From Candidatus Villigracilis saccharophilus (GTDB lineage Bacteria > Chloroflexota > Anaerolineae > Anaerolineales > Villigracilaceae): DNA of 64,000 nt. Shown here in pieces: positions 34,221-42,677 of the stretch. The stretch lies in contig JADJNA010000047.1 of the NCBI GenBank assembly GCA_016709305.1, forward strand, positions 434,001 through 498,000. The letters are read 5' to 3'. A program made the translations under genes and the position numbers. Positions within the stretch are counted from its first letter, which is position 1. Each line of letters begins with the position of its first letter. The notes under the pieces are model-generated. The model worked only from the letters and a program-made list of their open reading frames with translations, was not told where the DNA came from and ran no database searches.

Positions 34221-34391
34221 TTATTCCCCCAGATATTTTTCAATGACCTGCCTGTTATGCTCCAGATGACGCAATTGCAATTCCGCTGCGCCAGATTCGA
34301 AAGGATCGAGCTCCTGCAAAATTTTCATCCGCAAGTCGAACAATTCCTCTTTGCTCTTCTTTTCGGTATCTTTTGTCATCTCGATCTTCAC
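34221..34391 (-). CDS. Small charged protein in the sigma-factor operon
   Basis: A short gene reading from GTG 34391 (TAGGAAG upstream) or ATG 34379, giving 56 or 52 residues. It is highly charged and helical, with KKSKEELFDLRMKILQELD and ending VIEKYLGE. It starts about 10 bases after the sigma-factor stop and precedes the SRPBCC gene. It has no recognised family. Its place right after an ECF sigma gene makes an anti-sigma or cofactor role conceivable, but nothing in the sequence proves it. Confidence 0.6.
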   Translation of the reverse strand: MKIEMTKDTEKKSKEELFDLRMKILQELDPFESGAAELQLRHLEHNRQVIEKYLGE

Positions 34392-34400
34392 GAGTTCTTC

Positions 34401-35016
34401 CTATACTTTTTGCCTGGGATTAAAGATGCCGTTCAGCTCCGTGCACTGATGACAGATTCCCTGTTTGTTAATCAGCGAGCAGCGTCCGTCATAGATTTCG
34501 ATCATCCTTCTCCGGCTGACATGCAGGTAGCATTTCACCATGGCTTCGGTCTGGTCCATAATGACTGCAATCTCATGCACCTTAAAACCGTAGACTTCCT
34601 TCAAGAGCAGGGCAATGTGCTGCTCAAGCGGAAGCGATTTGGAAACACATGTAAAACAGAAAGCGATATGTTCCTTGATCTCGAAACTTCCCTGCGGCGA
34701 TGTTTGTTGGATATGTATGGCGTTCTTCAAAGAACGCGTGGCTGTCGAGCGCCTCCTCTCTGCAAATATCTGTAACAGTTTCAGGCCATCTCTTCTTTGA
34801 CCGTAGCAAATCCCTGGCAAGGTTGGATGCAATGCTAAAGACCCACGTCTTCAAAGATGATTCGCCTCGAAAAGTGCTCAGCTTTGCATGGGCCTTGATA
34901 TAAGTTTCCTGAACAATGTATTCAGCATCTTGAACACTGGCAGTCATTCGCAGGATAAAAGACTTCAGTTCCCCTTGAAATTTCTCAAATTCTGGTGTGA
35001 GTTTATCTGTTGTCAT
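34401..35016 (-). pseudogene. ECF-type RNA polymerase sigma factor, frameshifted
   Basis: From ATG 35016 the first frame gives sigma region 2: ELKSFILRMTASVQDAEYIV and STFRGESSLKTWVFSIASN. The second frame gives region 4: LPLEQHIALLLKEVYGFKVH and EAMVKCYLHVSRRRM, then a Cys-containing tail CSLINKQGICHQC. The frames meet near 34680, where one extra base (the C in GAAGTTTCGAGATC) would explain the break. Restored length is about 204 residues. Such sigma factors control small stress operons; the SRPBCC and DUF genes downstream are probable targets. As read, the protein lacks region 4. Confidence 0.82.
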
Positions 35017-35047
35017 TTCTTTCCAATAACCAATCACTGATTACTGT

Positions 35048-35986
35048 TCACTGGCCTTCCCCATACAACTTGCGATGCACCACACTCAGTGCGCGGACCT
35101 GCTCCGCAGCATGATACGAAGACCGCACCAGCGGGTTCGACTCAACCCACTTGAAGCCGATCTCCATGCCAAAGGCTTTCAGCTCGGCGAATTCTTCCAT
35201 CGTGTAATAGCGCTCCATTGCCAGATGCTTTTTACTTGGTTGTAAATACTGGCCGATGGTCAGAATGTCCACACCCCAACTGCGCTGGTCACGCATCACC
35301 TGTTTAACTTCATCCATTGTTTCACCCAAGCCAAGCATGATGCCAGATTTGGTCAGCACTTCGGGGTCAAGTTTTTTGGCGTTGGATAATGTCGCCGCGG
35401 CCCAATCGTAATTATCCTGCGGCTGGACTGTCTTGAACAAACGCGGAACGGTTTCCACATTGTGATTCAGAATTTCAGGGCGCGCGTCCATGACGATCTT
35501 CAAGGCTTCCACTGAACCTTTGAAATCGGGGATCAAGACTTCAATCGAACAGCCCGGCAACACTTCACGAATCCTGCGGATGACCATTGCAAAAATCGGT
35601 GCACCGCCATCACGGCGTTCATCGCGGTTGACCGATGTGATGACAGCGTGCTTCAAATCCATCGATTTTACGGCTTGCGCCACACGTTCGGCTTCGCCCC
35701 AGTCCATCAGACCTGGCTTGCCGTGCTTGATATCGCAGAAGGCGCAGGTACGCGTACAAACATCACCAAGCATCAGGAAGGTCGCTGTTCCACTGCCCCA
35801 GCACTCACCGAGGTTCGGGCACATCGCTTCTTCGCACACGGTATGCAGCTCTTTCGAGCGCATCAACACTTGTAATTTTTCAAAGGTCTCGCCCGATGGC
35901 GCGCGCACCTTGATCCAATCCGGGCGGCGCAATGGGCGTGACTCTGTTTGGGCGGAGACTCTGTCTCTCGTAGGGGTAGCAGGCAT
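35048..35986 (-). CDS. lipA: Lipoyl synthase
   Basis: A 312-residue radical-SAM enzyme that inserts two sulfur atoms into protein-bound octanoyl groups to make the lipoyl cofactor. All three signatures are present: the auxiliary cluster motif C-X4-C-X5-C (CEEAMCPNLGEC), the radical-SAM motif CTRTCAFC, and the C-terminal RSSYHA whose Ser binds the auxiliary cluster. Length is normal. No lipB lies next to it. It is the only clear housekeeping metabolic gene in this part of the window and is separated from nfeD by 52 bases. Confidence 0.97.
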   Translation of the reverse strand: MPATPTRDRVSAQTESRPLRRPDWIKVRAPSGETFEKLQVLMRSKELHTVCEEAMCPNLGECWGSGTATFLMLGDVCTRTCAFCDIKHGKPGLMDWGEAERVAQAVKSMDLKHAVITSVNRDERRDGGAPIFAMVIRRIREVLPGCSIEVLIPDFKGSVEALKIVMDARPEILNHNVETVPRLFKTVQPQDNYDWAAATLSNAKKLDPEVLTKSGIMLGLGETMDEVKQVMRDQRSWGVDILTIGQYLQPSKKHLAMERYYTMEEFAELKAFGMEIGFKWVESNPLVRSSYHAAEQVRALSVVHRKLYGEGQ

Positions 35987-36038
35987 AAGGTCCTTTTTGA
36001 TCCGCAGGGGCGCAACAGTGCTGCGCCCCTACGACATA

Positions 36039-37343
36039 TTATTTTTTCTTAACAATTAATCTTAATCCGCGTACTTCGACAACTTCAACTGAATCACCCT
36101 TACTGATGGATTCCGATTCAGCGGATTTTTCCGCGCTCCATAGTTCGCTTCCCAACTGGACTTGCCCCGCCTCGCCCACAGACGTTCGGGCTGTTCCTGT
36201 TTTCCCACGCATTGACTCAACCCCGGTCTGGATCGGATTATGCTGTACACGCAGTGCCAGCAGGAGAATACCGAAAAACAACAAGCCGAGAAAGATACCC
36301 ATACCGATCACAAGCGGAACAGACACACGCTGGAACTGAGGCGTGCCCGGTGAATTGAACAACACCAAAGCGCCAACGATAAAGGAAGCCACCCCAGCCG
36401 TGGTAAGCGCACCATGTGTCGGCGCTTTGATATCAAGGATGAACAGCACAAAAGCGATAAGCAGGAAAATGATACCGAACCAATTGACGGTCAGTACGCC
36501 CATGCCATAAACAGCCAGTGTCAAGCAGACCGCGCCGATGAAGCCCGCGAACCATCCGCCGGGACTGGAGATCTCGATCAGAATTCCCTGCACACCGATG
36601 GCGAGCAAAAGGAAGGCGATGTTCGGGTCGGTGAGCATGAGCAGTAACTGCTCGATGAAGCTGATGTTCAGGTCTTCTGTGCGAACATCCTCTGTGTTGA
36701 GCGTACGTTCGCCGCTGTCCATTTGGACAGTAAAACCGTTAAGCGCCTGGAGCAGGTCTTCTGTATCGTCGGAAATGAAATCGATCAGTTTTACCTCAAG
36801 CGCTTCCTTGGCTGTGACCGCTTTCGCATCTTCGATCATGGCTTGAGCAAGCTCAACTGCCTGCGCGCCGCGCGCCTCCGTCAGGGTGCGGACGCGGGCT
36901 TTCATGATCTCTTTAATTTTTGTTTCCAATGTGGATTGGATATCCGAACCGGAACTGTCGATCGGGCTGGCCGCGCCGATGGCGGTTTTGGGAGCCATGG
37001 CAGAAGCGTGTCCCGCCATGGTGATCAACGCGCCCGCGCTGCCCGCGATGGCGTCGTTCGGTGAGACATAGATCACAACCGGCACAGTGCTGGCGCGGAC
37101 CGCAGTGATGATCTCCAGCATGGTATCCACACTACCGCCCGGGGTGTTCAACTGAATGACGAGCACTTCCGCATTGCGCTGTTCAGCGGTTTCAATACCG
37201 CGCTGAAAATATTCCAGCATGGGCGGCATGATCGGTCCGTCGGCGGTCATGATGATCGCCAAAGGTTGATCACTTTGCGCGCTAACCGATGAAAAGGAAA
37301 TCAGTATAGTTAGAACAAGCAGTATCTTGCGCATCTGTTTCAT
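36039..37343 (-). CDS. nfeD: NfeD-family membrane protein with ClpP-like serine protease domain
   Basis: A 434-residue protein. A signal peptide (1-22) is followed by a ClpP-like periplasmic domain (about 25-220) with LNTPGGSVDTMLEIITAVRA and SPNDAIAGSAGALITMA, where the Ser of GSAG is the nucleophile, and a Lys within the AKAVTAKEALE region is the likely base. Four membrane helices (about 240-360) and a C-terminal OB-fold (MRGKTGTARTSVGEAGQV) complete the long NfeD form. It probably works with a stomatin/slipin partner in membrane protein quality control, but no slipin gene is adjacent. Confidence 0.93.
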   Translation of the reverse strand: MKQMRKILLVLTILISFSSVSAQSDQPLAIIMTADGPIMPPMLEYFQRGIETAEQRNAEVLVIQLNTPGGSVDTMLEIITAVRASTVPVVIYVSPNDAIAGSAGALITMAGHASAMAPKTAIGAASPIDSSGSDIQSTLETKIKEIMKARVRTLTEARGAQAVELAQAMIEDAKAVTAKEALEVKLIDFISDDTEDLLQALNGFTVQMDSGERTLNTEDVRTEDLNISFIEQLLLMLTDPNIAFLLLAIGVQGILIEISSPGGWFAGFIGAVCLTLAVYGMGVLTVNWFGIIFLLIAFVLFILDIKAPTHGALTTAGVASFIVGALVLFNSPGTPQFQRVSVPLVIGMGIFLGLLFFGILLLALRVQHNPIQTGVESMRGKTGTARTSVGEAGQVQLGSELWSAEKSAESESISKGDSVEVVEVRGLRLIVKKK

Positions 37344-37362
37344 AATGGAAGATTATAACCCC

Positions 37363-37387
37363 AAAGAAAAAGCCGCCTTTCGGCGGC
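37363..37387 (-). terminator. Intrinsic terminator after the TauE-type gene
   Basis: GCCGCC (37372-37377) pairs with GGCGGC (37382-37387) around a 4-base loop that reads GAAA on the minus strand. TTTTTCTTT follows. It lies 8 bases past the stop at 37395 and separates the gene from nfeD. Confidence 0.88.
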
Positions 37388-37394
37388 CCGCATT

Positions 37395-38153
37395 TCAGGG
37401 AAATATTGTCATATAAAGCGTTCGCAAGCTTAGCGCGATGATGATAATGCCAACCGTGATCATCAACGTCTTGACGGGCAGTCTTTGCGAAAGTTTCGCA
37501 GCGATCGGCGCCGCGATCGCACCGCCGATCAGCAGTCCCAGAATAATCTTCCAGTATTCACCAAAGCTCAATGCAAAGATAAATAAAATGGATTCAGAGA
37601 ATGTGACGAAGAATTCGGTGAAATTCACAGAGCCGATGGTCATGCGCGGATTCTTGCCATGAGCAACCAATGTGGAAGTGACCACCGGTCCCCACCCGCC
37701 GCCTCCGATCGCGTCGCAAAATCCGCCAAACAAACCGAGCAGGCTGACGCGCGGTCCATGATATGCATCCATTTTGTGACGCGGCTTCAAGGTCAGCGCT
37801 TTGTAAATGATGACTCCGCCCATGACCAGCAGATACAGCGCAATATACGGCTTGATGATGTTCCCATCTATGGCTGTCAGGATGTACGCTCCCGCCACAC
37901 CACCGATGATGCCGGGCACAAGCAGGCGGCGCACCAGTTTCCAGTCCACATTGCCAAGCTTCCAATGCGAAAAGCCGGAGATGCCGGTTGTGACCACTTC
38001 AGCCATGTGTACACTGGCTGAAGCCGCGGCGGGAGGAATTCCCAAGCTCAATAAGAAGGTGTTTGAACTGACGCCATAGGCCATCCCCAATGCGCCATCT
38101 ATCATTTGAGCAATAAAACCTACCAGAACAAATACCAGAATACCAAGGTCCAT
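37395..38153 (-). CDS. TauE/SafE-family membrane permease
   Basis: A 252-residue protein with seven to eight membrane helices and the two-fold repeat of the TauE/SafE (DUF81) family: FVLVGFIAQMIDGALGMAYG near the start and FGGFCDAIGGGGWGPVVTS in the second half. Members export or import sulfite, sulfonates or other organic anions. The substrate cannot be read from sequence. It lies between pstB and nfeD with terminators on both sides, so it is its own unit. The nearby Rrf2 regulator, a family often tied to sulfur metabolism, is only suggestive. Confidence 0.88.
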   Translation of the reverse strand: MDLGILVFVLVGFIAQMIDGALGMAYGVSSNTFLLSLGIPPAAASASVHMAEVVTTGISGFSHWKLGNVDWKLVRRLLVPGIIGGVAGAYILTAIDGNIIKPYIALYLLVMGGVIIYKALTLKPRHKMDAYHGPRVSLLGLFGGFCDAIGGGGWGPVVTSTLVAHGKNPRMTIGSVNFTEFFVTFSESILFIFALSFGEYWKIILGLLIGGAIAAPIAAKLSQRLPVKTLMITVGIIIIALSLRTLYMTIFP

Positions 38154-38262
38154 GAAAATGCGTCCTTCTCAAAATTAGAGGTTCAACTTTCGTGATGCGA
38201 GTCTCAGCGATCAAGAGGAACACATTTGTGTTCAACAGGGGGAGATTATAACCGCAAAGCAA

Positions 38263-38284
38263 AGGCGGCCTCTCCCGGCCGCCT
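38263..38284 (-). terminator. Terminator hairpin after pstB
   Basis: AGGCGGCC (38263-38270) pairs fully with GGCCGCCT (38277-38284) around a 6-base loop. It lies 5 bases after the pstB stop and is followed on the minus strand by TTGCTTTG, a weak T-run. Confidence 0.75.
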
Positions 38285-38288
38285 AATT

Positions 38289-39044
38289 TTAAATCTGCCC
38301 CTCAAGATACGCTTTTGTACGCTCATGCAGCGGGTGATTGAACACTTCCTTTGCAGGACCTGCCTCTATAACCTCACCGAGATACATATAGATGACATAG
38401 TCCGCGAGGCGTTTTGCCTGGCGAAGTGTGTGTGTTACGATAACCGTCGTATATTGCTGCTTCAGGTCAAGCAAACGGCTTTCGATATTCTGCGAAGATA
38501 TCGGGTCCAGCGCGGATGTGGGTTCGTCGCCGAGGATGATCTCCGGCTCGACAGCCAAACCGCGGGCGAGGCAGAGGCGCTGTTGCTGCCCGATCGACAG
38601 GCTCGTGGCGGGATCGTGCAAACGCTTCTGGACCTCCTCCCATAACCCGGCGATCTCAAGATAATGACGCACGGCGGCTTTATACTCCCTGCGGTCTTTC
38701 TTCATCCGATGGATGTTCATTCCATAGACGACATTATCATAAATTGACATCGGCAGCGGCGAAGGTCGCTGGGCGAGCAATCCCACCACCTTGCGGACTT
38801 CGGTCACATCCACATCGCGGTCGTAGATATTCTGTCCATCCACCAATACTTCACCTGTCAGGCGTGTGCCGTCATTCAATTCAAGAAAACGATTAAAGGT
38901 TTTCAACAGGGTGGTCTTGCCGCAGCCGGAAGGCCCCATGATGACCGTGATCTGGTTCTTGGGAATCTCGATATTGATATTTTTCAAGGCCTGCTGTTTG
39001 CCGTAATAAACGTTAAGGTCTTTTACTTGAATATGAGCATCCAT
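38289..39044 (-). CDS. pstB: Phosphate ABC transporter ATPase PstB
   Basis: A 251-residue ABC ATPase with Walker A GPSGCGKTT, signature LSIGQQQRLCLARGL and Walker B EIILGDEPTSALDP. The sequence FNRFLELNDGTRLTGEVLVD fits the PstB group, although the usual MNDLN stretch is changed. It energises uptake by the PstCA channel. It starts 64 bases after the pstA stop, the only real gap in the operon. No phoU follows. Confidence 0.92.
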   Translation of the reverse strand: MDAHIQVKDLNVYYGKQQALKNINIEIPKNQITVIMGPSGCGKTTLLKTFNRFLELNDGTRLTGEVLVDGQNIYDRDVDVTEVRKVVGLLAQRPSPLPMSIYDNVVYGMNIHRMKKDRREYKAAVRHYLEIAGLWEEVQKRLHDPATSLSIGQQQRLCLARGLAVEPEIILGDEPTSALDPISSQNIESRLLDLKQQYTTVIVTHTLRQAKRLADYVIYMYLGEVIEAGPAKEVFNHPLHERTKAYLEGQI

Positions 39045-39108
39045 AATTACTCCTACTACATTAATTGCGAGGGCGGTACTTTCGCCCGAAGCAATGATGA
39101 AATCTAAT

Positions 39109-39978
39109 TTACTTGATCGTGTATTTGTTCAACCTTGCCGACAGCCAGCGTGAGCCGAGACTGACCGCCAGGACAATGATCGTGAGAATTAACGCGGCGG
39201 CGTATCCGCGCTGCTGTACCTCGGGATAAGGCGAACCGAGTTGAAAGAAAACAGCCAATGGCAATGATGCCGTTGGGCGCATCAAAGATGTGGGAATGCG
39301 ATCTGTGTAGCCGGCGGTAAATAAGACCGAAGCCGCGTCGCCAATTCCGCGGCCAAAGCCTAACAAAATGGCTGTTGTAATTCCGGGCAGCATCTGACGC
39401 GTGACCACCCGCATTGCCACTTCGAATTTGGTCGAGCCAAGCGCGAGCGCGGCATGCTCCAGATCAACAGGCATGCGGCGGATGATTTCGTCCATGGCGC
39501 GGGTCATGATCGGAAGTTCGATTAATGCAAGGATGATGATGCCGGCCAACAGGGAAGCGCGGATGCCGAGCGCGATCATCAACGTGAATCCGAATGCGCC
39601 GTAGACAATGGATGGGATACCCCAGAGCACATCCAGAGACAGGCGCACATAATGTCCCCATTTTGAGTCGCCCAGATAGGTTTTGAGATACAGCGCGATC
39701 GGCACGCTGAATACCATCGCGAGAAATGTGCCACCCGATGCCAGATACAACGAGCCAAGAATGGCATTCAGGATCCCGCCGCCCTTGCCCATGTAGTACC
39801 CGCCTTCGGGGATCTTCGTGACCATGTCCCATGAAAGGGACGGCAAGCCGCGCACGATCACGATCCAAAGGATCAAGCCGAGTGCACCGGTCACAATGAA
39901 CAGGGAGACCTGCATGATGATCTTCATGAAGGCTTCCACCAGATGGCGTCTTTCCCATTTCTTTTTCATTAAGCCCAT
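39109..39978 (-). CDS. pstA: Phosphate ABC transporter permease PstA
   Basis: A 289-residue permease with six membrane helices. The coupling-helix motif appears as EHAALALGSTKFEVAMRVVT, and the MTRAMDEIIRRMP segment before it is typical of PstA. It overlaps the end of pstC by 10 bases; ATG 39969 is an alternative start. Together with PstC it forms the channel across the inner membrane. Confidence 0.93.
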   Translation of the reverse strand: MGLMKKKWERRHLVEAFMKIIMQVSLFIVTGALGLILWIVIVRGLPSLSWDMVTKIPEGGYYMGKGGGILNAILGSLYLASGGTFLAMVFSVPIALYLKTYLGDSKWGHYVRLSLDVLWGIPSIVYGAFGFTLMIALGIRASLLAGIIILALIELPIMTRAMDEIIRRMPVDLEHAALALGSTKFEVAMRVVTRQMLPGITTAILLGFGRGIGDAASVLFTAGYTDRIPTSLMRPTASLPLAVFFQLGSPYPEVQQRGYAAALILTIIVLAVSLGSRWLSARLNKYTIK

Positions 39979-40961
39979 TTTCGACTCCTCATTCTCTGGA
40001 TCACAAGAATGGAAAGGATGTTAAAGATCAGAATAACCACCAGTAAAACCAGCGCGGCGCTTAATAACGCCGCATCATACAGTGGAATGGACATCATCTC
40101 GCCATAATTATTCGCGATGAGTGCCGGCAATGGATACGCTGAATCAAAAATTGAAGTCGGCACTTGCGGGATATTGCCCACCACCATCAACACGGCGATG
40201 GTCTCACCAAGCGCGCGTGACGCTCCGAGCACGATGGCGGCGAGAATGCCCGGGGCGACTTGCGGCAGGACGATATTACGAATGGTCTGCCACTGGGTCG
40301 CACCGACCGCCAGGGATGCATGCCGCAAGTCATTGGGGACGGTGGAGAAAATCTCGTACATGACCGAGATGATCAGCGGCGCGATCATGACCGCGATCAC
40401 GATGCCGGCCGCGAGGATGCCAAATCCTGTCGGCTGGTTGACACTGAAGATCGGAACAGAGCCCAGCCATCGGTCAGAAAGAGGTGCGAGTACTTTATCT
40501 ACAAAAGGAACAATGGCCACCAATCCCCACACGCCATAGACCACAGGCGGAATTGCGGCAAGCAGATCCAATACTGGTTTGGCGATGGAACGCAGCCGGG
40601 CATGGGCATACTCTGCCAGATAGATCGAGGTCAACAAACAGGCTGGTACGGCAAAAACCACGCCAACGGTGGTGACCCAGAAGGTGCCGAGGATAAAAGG
40701 CCAGAAACCGAATTGCCCGTCGCTTGGCCGCCAGACATCCCCAAAGAGCAAGTCGCTTAATGGGTAGGCTTGCAGGATTGGCCACGAACGAACAAGCAGC
40801 GCAATTGTGACAATTAAAATAAGAAGGACGGGCAGTAATGTAAATGTAAAAAAGCTGCGCCGCGCAAAATTATCCTGGCGGGCACGGGCAACTACGGAAG
40901 GCCGGCTGAGCCGGCCTTCCGCTTTGTTTATGGGTTGGGGTGGATTGTCCATCAGGCTCAT
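39969..40961 (-). CDS. pstC: Phosphate ABC transporter permease PstC
   Basis: A 330-residue permease with an N-terminal cytoplasmic stretch of about 35 residues and six to seven membrane helices. The coupling motif RHASLAVGATQWQTIRNIVLP and LGASRALGETIAVLMVVGN are characteristic of PstC. Its ATG overlaps the pstS stop (ATGA), which implies translational coupling with the binding protein. Confidence 0.94.
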   Translation of the reverse strand: MSLMDNPPQPINKAEGRLSRPSVVARARQDNFARRSFFTFTLLPVLLILIVTIALLVRSWPILQAYPLSDLLFGDVWRPSDGQFGFWPFILGTFWVTTVGVVFAVPACLLTSIYLAEYAHARLRSIAKPVLDLLAAIPPVVYGVWGLVAIVPFVDKVLAPLSDRWLGSVPIFSVNQPTGFGILAAGIVIAVMIAPLIISVMYEIFSTVPNDLRHASLAVGATQWQTIRNIVLPQVAPGILAAIVLGASRALGETIAVLMVVGNIPQVPTSIFDSAYPLPALIANNYGEMMSIPLYDAALLSAALVLLVVILIFNILSILVIQRMRSRKWA

Positions 40962-41959
40962 TTGAGTTTATCAAGCGACTCAGCTTGTTGTTCAGGGGTG
41001 AGGGGCACGAACCCGGCTGATTCGAGGTATTGCTGTCCATCGGTGAGGATCCATTTGATGAAAGCCAGGGATAGACCTTCAGGCTTGCCCAAGGTGGCGA
41101 GGTTCTCAAAACGTGAGGGCGGTGATGGATATGTGCCGTTCGCAACTGCGCCGAATGCATCCTCCTTGACCTTGTAAATTTCAACGGCATCCGCTTTGCC
41201 GTTGTTGTCAACATCAATGGGCGGAATGATGACGCCGGGCACAATGTTGCCATTCGACAGATCGAATATGCTGTTCAAATTGCCATATCCGATCGCCAGC
41301 GGATCCTTGATGACCGTATCCAAGATCGAAGGCTCGCCGTTCACGCCAATGCCCTTTAGGTCTTCCTGGGCTTTGCCGCCAGAAAATTTTGCCCATTGCT
41401 CAGCCGCGCCGGAAGAATCAGAGCGTGTGAAGACATGGATCTCATCCGTGATTGACGGGTCGCCGACCACTTCACCCCAGGTCTTGATCTCTTCGGTGAT
41501 GTAGATCTTATTGAAGATCTCCTGTGTGATGCCTTTTTCGAGAAGCTGTGCCGCAACAGGGTTTTCCGAGCTGACGATCGGGAAGACCGCGTCTTTGGTA
41601 ACGGATACCCAGAAGATGCCCTGCGCAGTCTCTTCATCCTTGATGGAACGTGAGATCATGCCAATATCCACGGCACCTGCGATGGTATCGGTCATGCCCT
41701 TGCCCGCGCCGCCGCCCTGCACATCGAATTCAACATCTGGATGAAGTTTTGAAAATTCATCCGCCCAGACAGTCATCATCGGATAAAGCGCGAACGCACC
41801 GGAAACAGAAATGACTCCGCTCAGTTGTTCTTCAGAGGGGGATTGAGCCGCGTTAGACGCAGGGACAGCTGCCGCTTGAGGAGCGGAGCTTCCGCAAGCT
41901 GATAACGCCACAGCCAAAATCAGGAACACAGACTGCAATGTTAAAGTTTGTTTTCGCAT
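40958..41959 (-). CDS. pstS: Phosphate-type ABC transporter substrate-binding lipoprotein PstS
   Basis: A 333-residue protein with a lipoprotein signal peptide (lipobox LSAC, Cys at about residue 22), an Ala/Ser-rich tether and a PBP-like fold: VSGAFALYPMMTVWADEF, VQGGGAGKGMTDTIAGAVDIG, TRSDSSGAAEQW. The SDSSGA loop and GxGxG region contact the oxyanion in phosphate-binding relatives. The ribosome site is TTGGAG. It is the first gene of pstSCAB and lies directly after the Rrf2 regulator gene. Phosphate is the default call; another oxyanion is possible given the Rrf2 link. Confidence 0.9.
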   Translation of the reverse strand: MRKQTLTLQSVFLILAVALSACGSSAPQAAAVPASNAAQSPSEEQLSGVISVSGAFALYPMMTVWADEFSKLHPDVEFDVQGGGAGKGMTDTIAGAVDIGMISRSIKDEETAQGIFWVSVTKDAVFPIVSSENPVAAQLLEKGITQEIFNKIYITEEIKTWGEVVGDPSITDEIHVFTRSDSSGAAEQWAKFSGGKAQEDLKGIGVNGEPSILDTVIKDPLAIGYGNLNSIFDLSNGNIVPGVIIPPIDVDNNGKADAVEIYKVKEDAFGAVANGTYPSPPSRFENLATLGKPEGLSLAFIKWILTDGQQYLESAGFVPLTPEQQAESLDKLK

Positions 41960-41987
41960 ATTTAATCTCCAATTTGTTTTATATATT

Positions 41988-41998
41988 ATAAAGTCTAT
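41988..41998. promoter_or_regulatory. Candidate Rrf2 operator before pstS
   Basis: ATAAAGTCTAT on the plus strand is the exact reverse complement of ATAGACTTTAT at 42534-42544 in front of the Rrf2 gene. It lies about 30 bases upstream of the pstS start in an AT-rich promoter region. The shared 11-mer in both promoters suggests a common regulator. Confidence 0.45.
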
Positions 41999-42058
41999 AG
42001 AGATAGTATACTTTTGAAGTAAATAAAAATGCGTTCCCCATTACGCACTTCTATCTAC

Positions 42059-42514
42059 TTATTTGATGCCGAGTTTTTTGCGGACAGCGCTTTGCCGTTT
42101 GGTTACATCCGCAAGGCTGGTGTTATCGAGAATGCCGGCAATGGCATTACGCACATCACCCATCACGAGCCGCAGGCCGCAAGTCTGCTCATCGGGACAG
42201 CCGCATGGCTCATAAGACATCTGGCTGACACACTTGATCGGAGCAACCGGACCGTCCAGGACGCGAAAAATTTGCCCGAGCGTGATCTCACTGGAGGACC
42301 TGGCCAGGTAATACCCGCCGCCGACGCCCATTTTGCTGTGGAGCAAGCCAGCGTTCTTGAGCGCAAGCAGGATCTGCTCAAGGAACTTGGCTGAGATCTG
42401 CTCGCGTTGAGCGATCTCCTTGATCTGCACCACAGGCATGGCATTCTGCTCGACAGGTTCCGCCAGAACGATCATCGCCCGTAAACCGTATTCACCGCGT
42501 TTGGAAAGCCTCAC
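42059..42514 (-). CDS. Rrf2-family transcriptional regulator, probably with an Fe-S cluster
   Basis: A 151-residue protein from GTG 42514 with AGGAG 5 bases upstream. The winged helix-turn-helix is typical: MRLSKRGEYGLRAMIVLA, then IAQREQISAKFLEQILLALK and GVGGGYYLARSSSEITLGQIF. Four Cys follow within a short loop (CVSQMSYEPCGCPDEQTC), the region that holds a [2Fe-2S] or [4Fe-4S] cluster in IscR and NsrR. Spacing differs from IscR. It is divergent from the sortase gene and upstream of pstS in the same direction, so it probably regulates itself and the transporter. Confidence 0.88.
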   Translation of the reverse strand: MRLSKRGEYGLRAMIVLAEPVEQNAMPVVQIKEIAQREQISAKFLEQILLALKNAGLLHSKMGVGGGYYLARSSSEITLGQIFRVLDGPVAPIKCVSQMSYEPCGCPDEQTCGLRLVMGDVRNAIAGILDNTSLADVTKRQSAVRKKLGIK

Positions 42515-42533
42515 TCAATCTCCTAGTAATACA

Positions 42534-42544
42534 ATAGACTTTAT
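42534..42544. promoter_or_regulatory. Candidate Rrf2 operator before the Rrf2 gene
   Basis: ATAGACTTTAT lies 20 bases before the GTG start, inside CAATA-N5-TATTG. The same 11-mer occurs inverted before pstS at 41988-41998. Confidence 0.45.
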
Positions 42545-42552
42545 TGGACATA

Positions 42553-42581
42553 ATCATAATTCAGCGACTGAATTATGTCAA
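42553..42581 (-). promoter_or_regulatory. Rrf2 gene promoter with a perfect palindrome between -35 and -10
   Basis: Minus strand TTGACA (42581-42576), 17 bases, TATGAT (42558-42553): a near-consensus promoter. The spacer holds a perfect inverted repeat, CATAATTCAG-CGA-CTGAATTATG on the plus strand (42555-42577), exactly where a repressor would block RNA polymerase. Autoregulation by the Rrf2 protein is the simplest reading. Confidence 0.75.
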
Positions 42582-42677
42582 GAAGAATTAGCCGCCTGTG
42601 AGCGCAAAGCTGAAACCCACCCAGCAGAAAAATTTCTCACTTGAATCGCCACTTCCCTGCGGTATAATCCGCACGCT

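Noticed and set aside
34257..34775. 172-residue plus-strand open frame across the sigma-factor region
   Set aside because: It is antisense to recognisable sigma region 4 and the small charged gene, and has no motif of its own.
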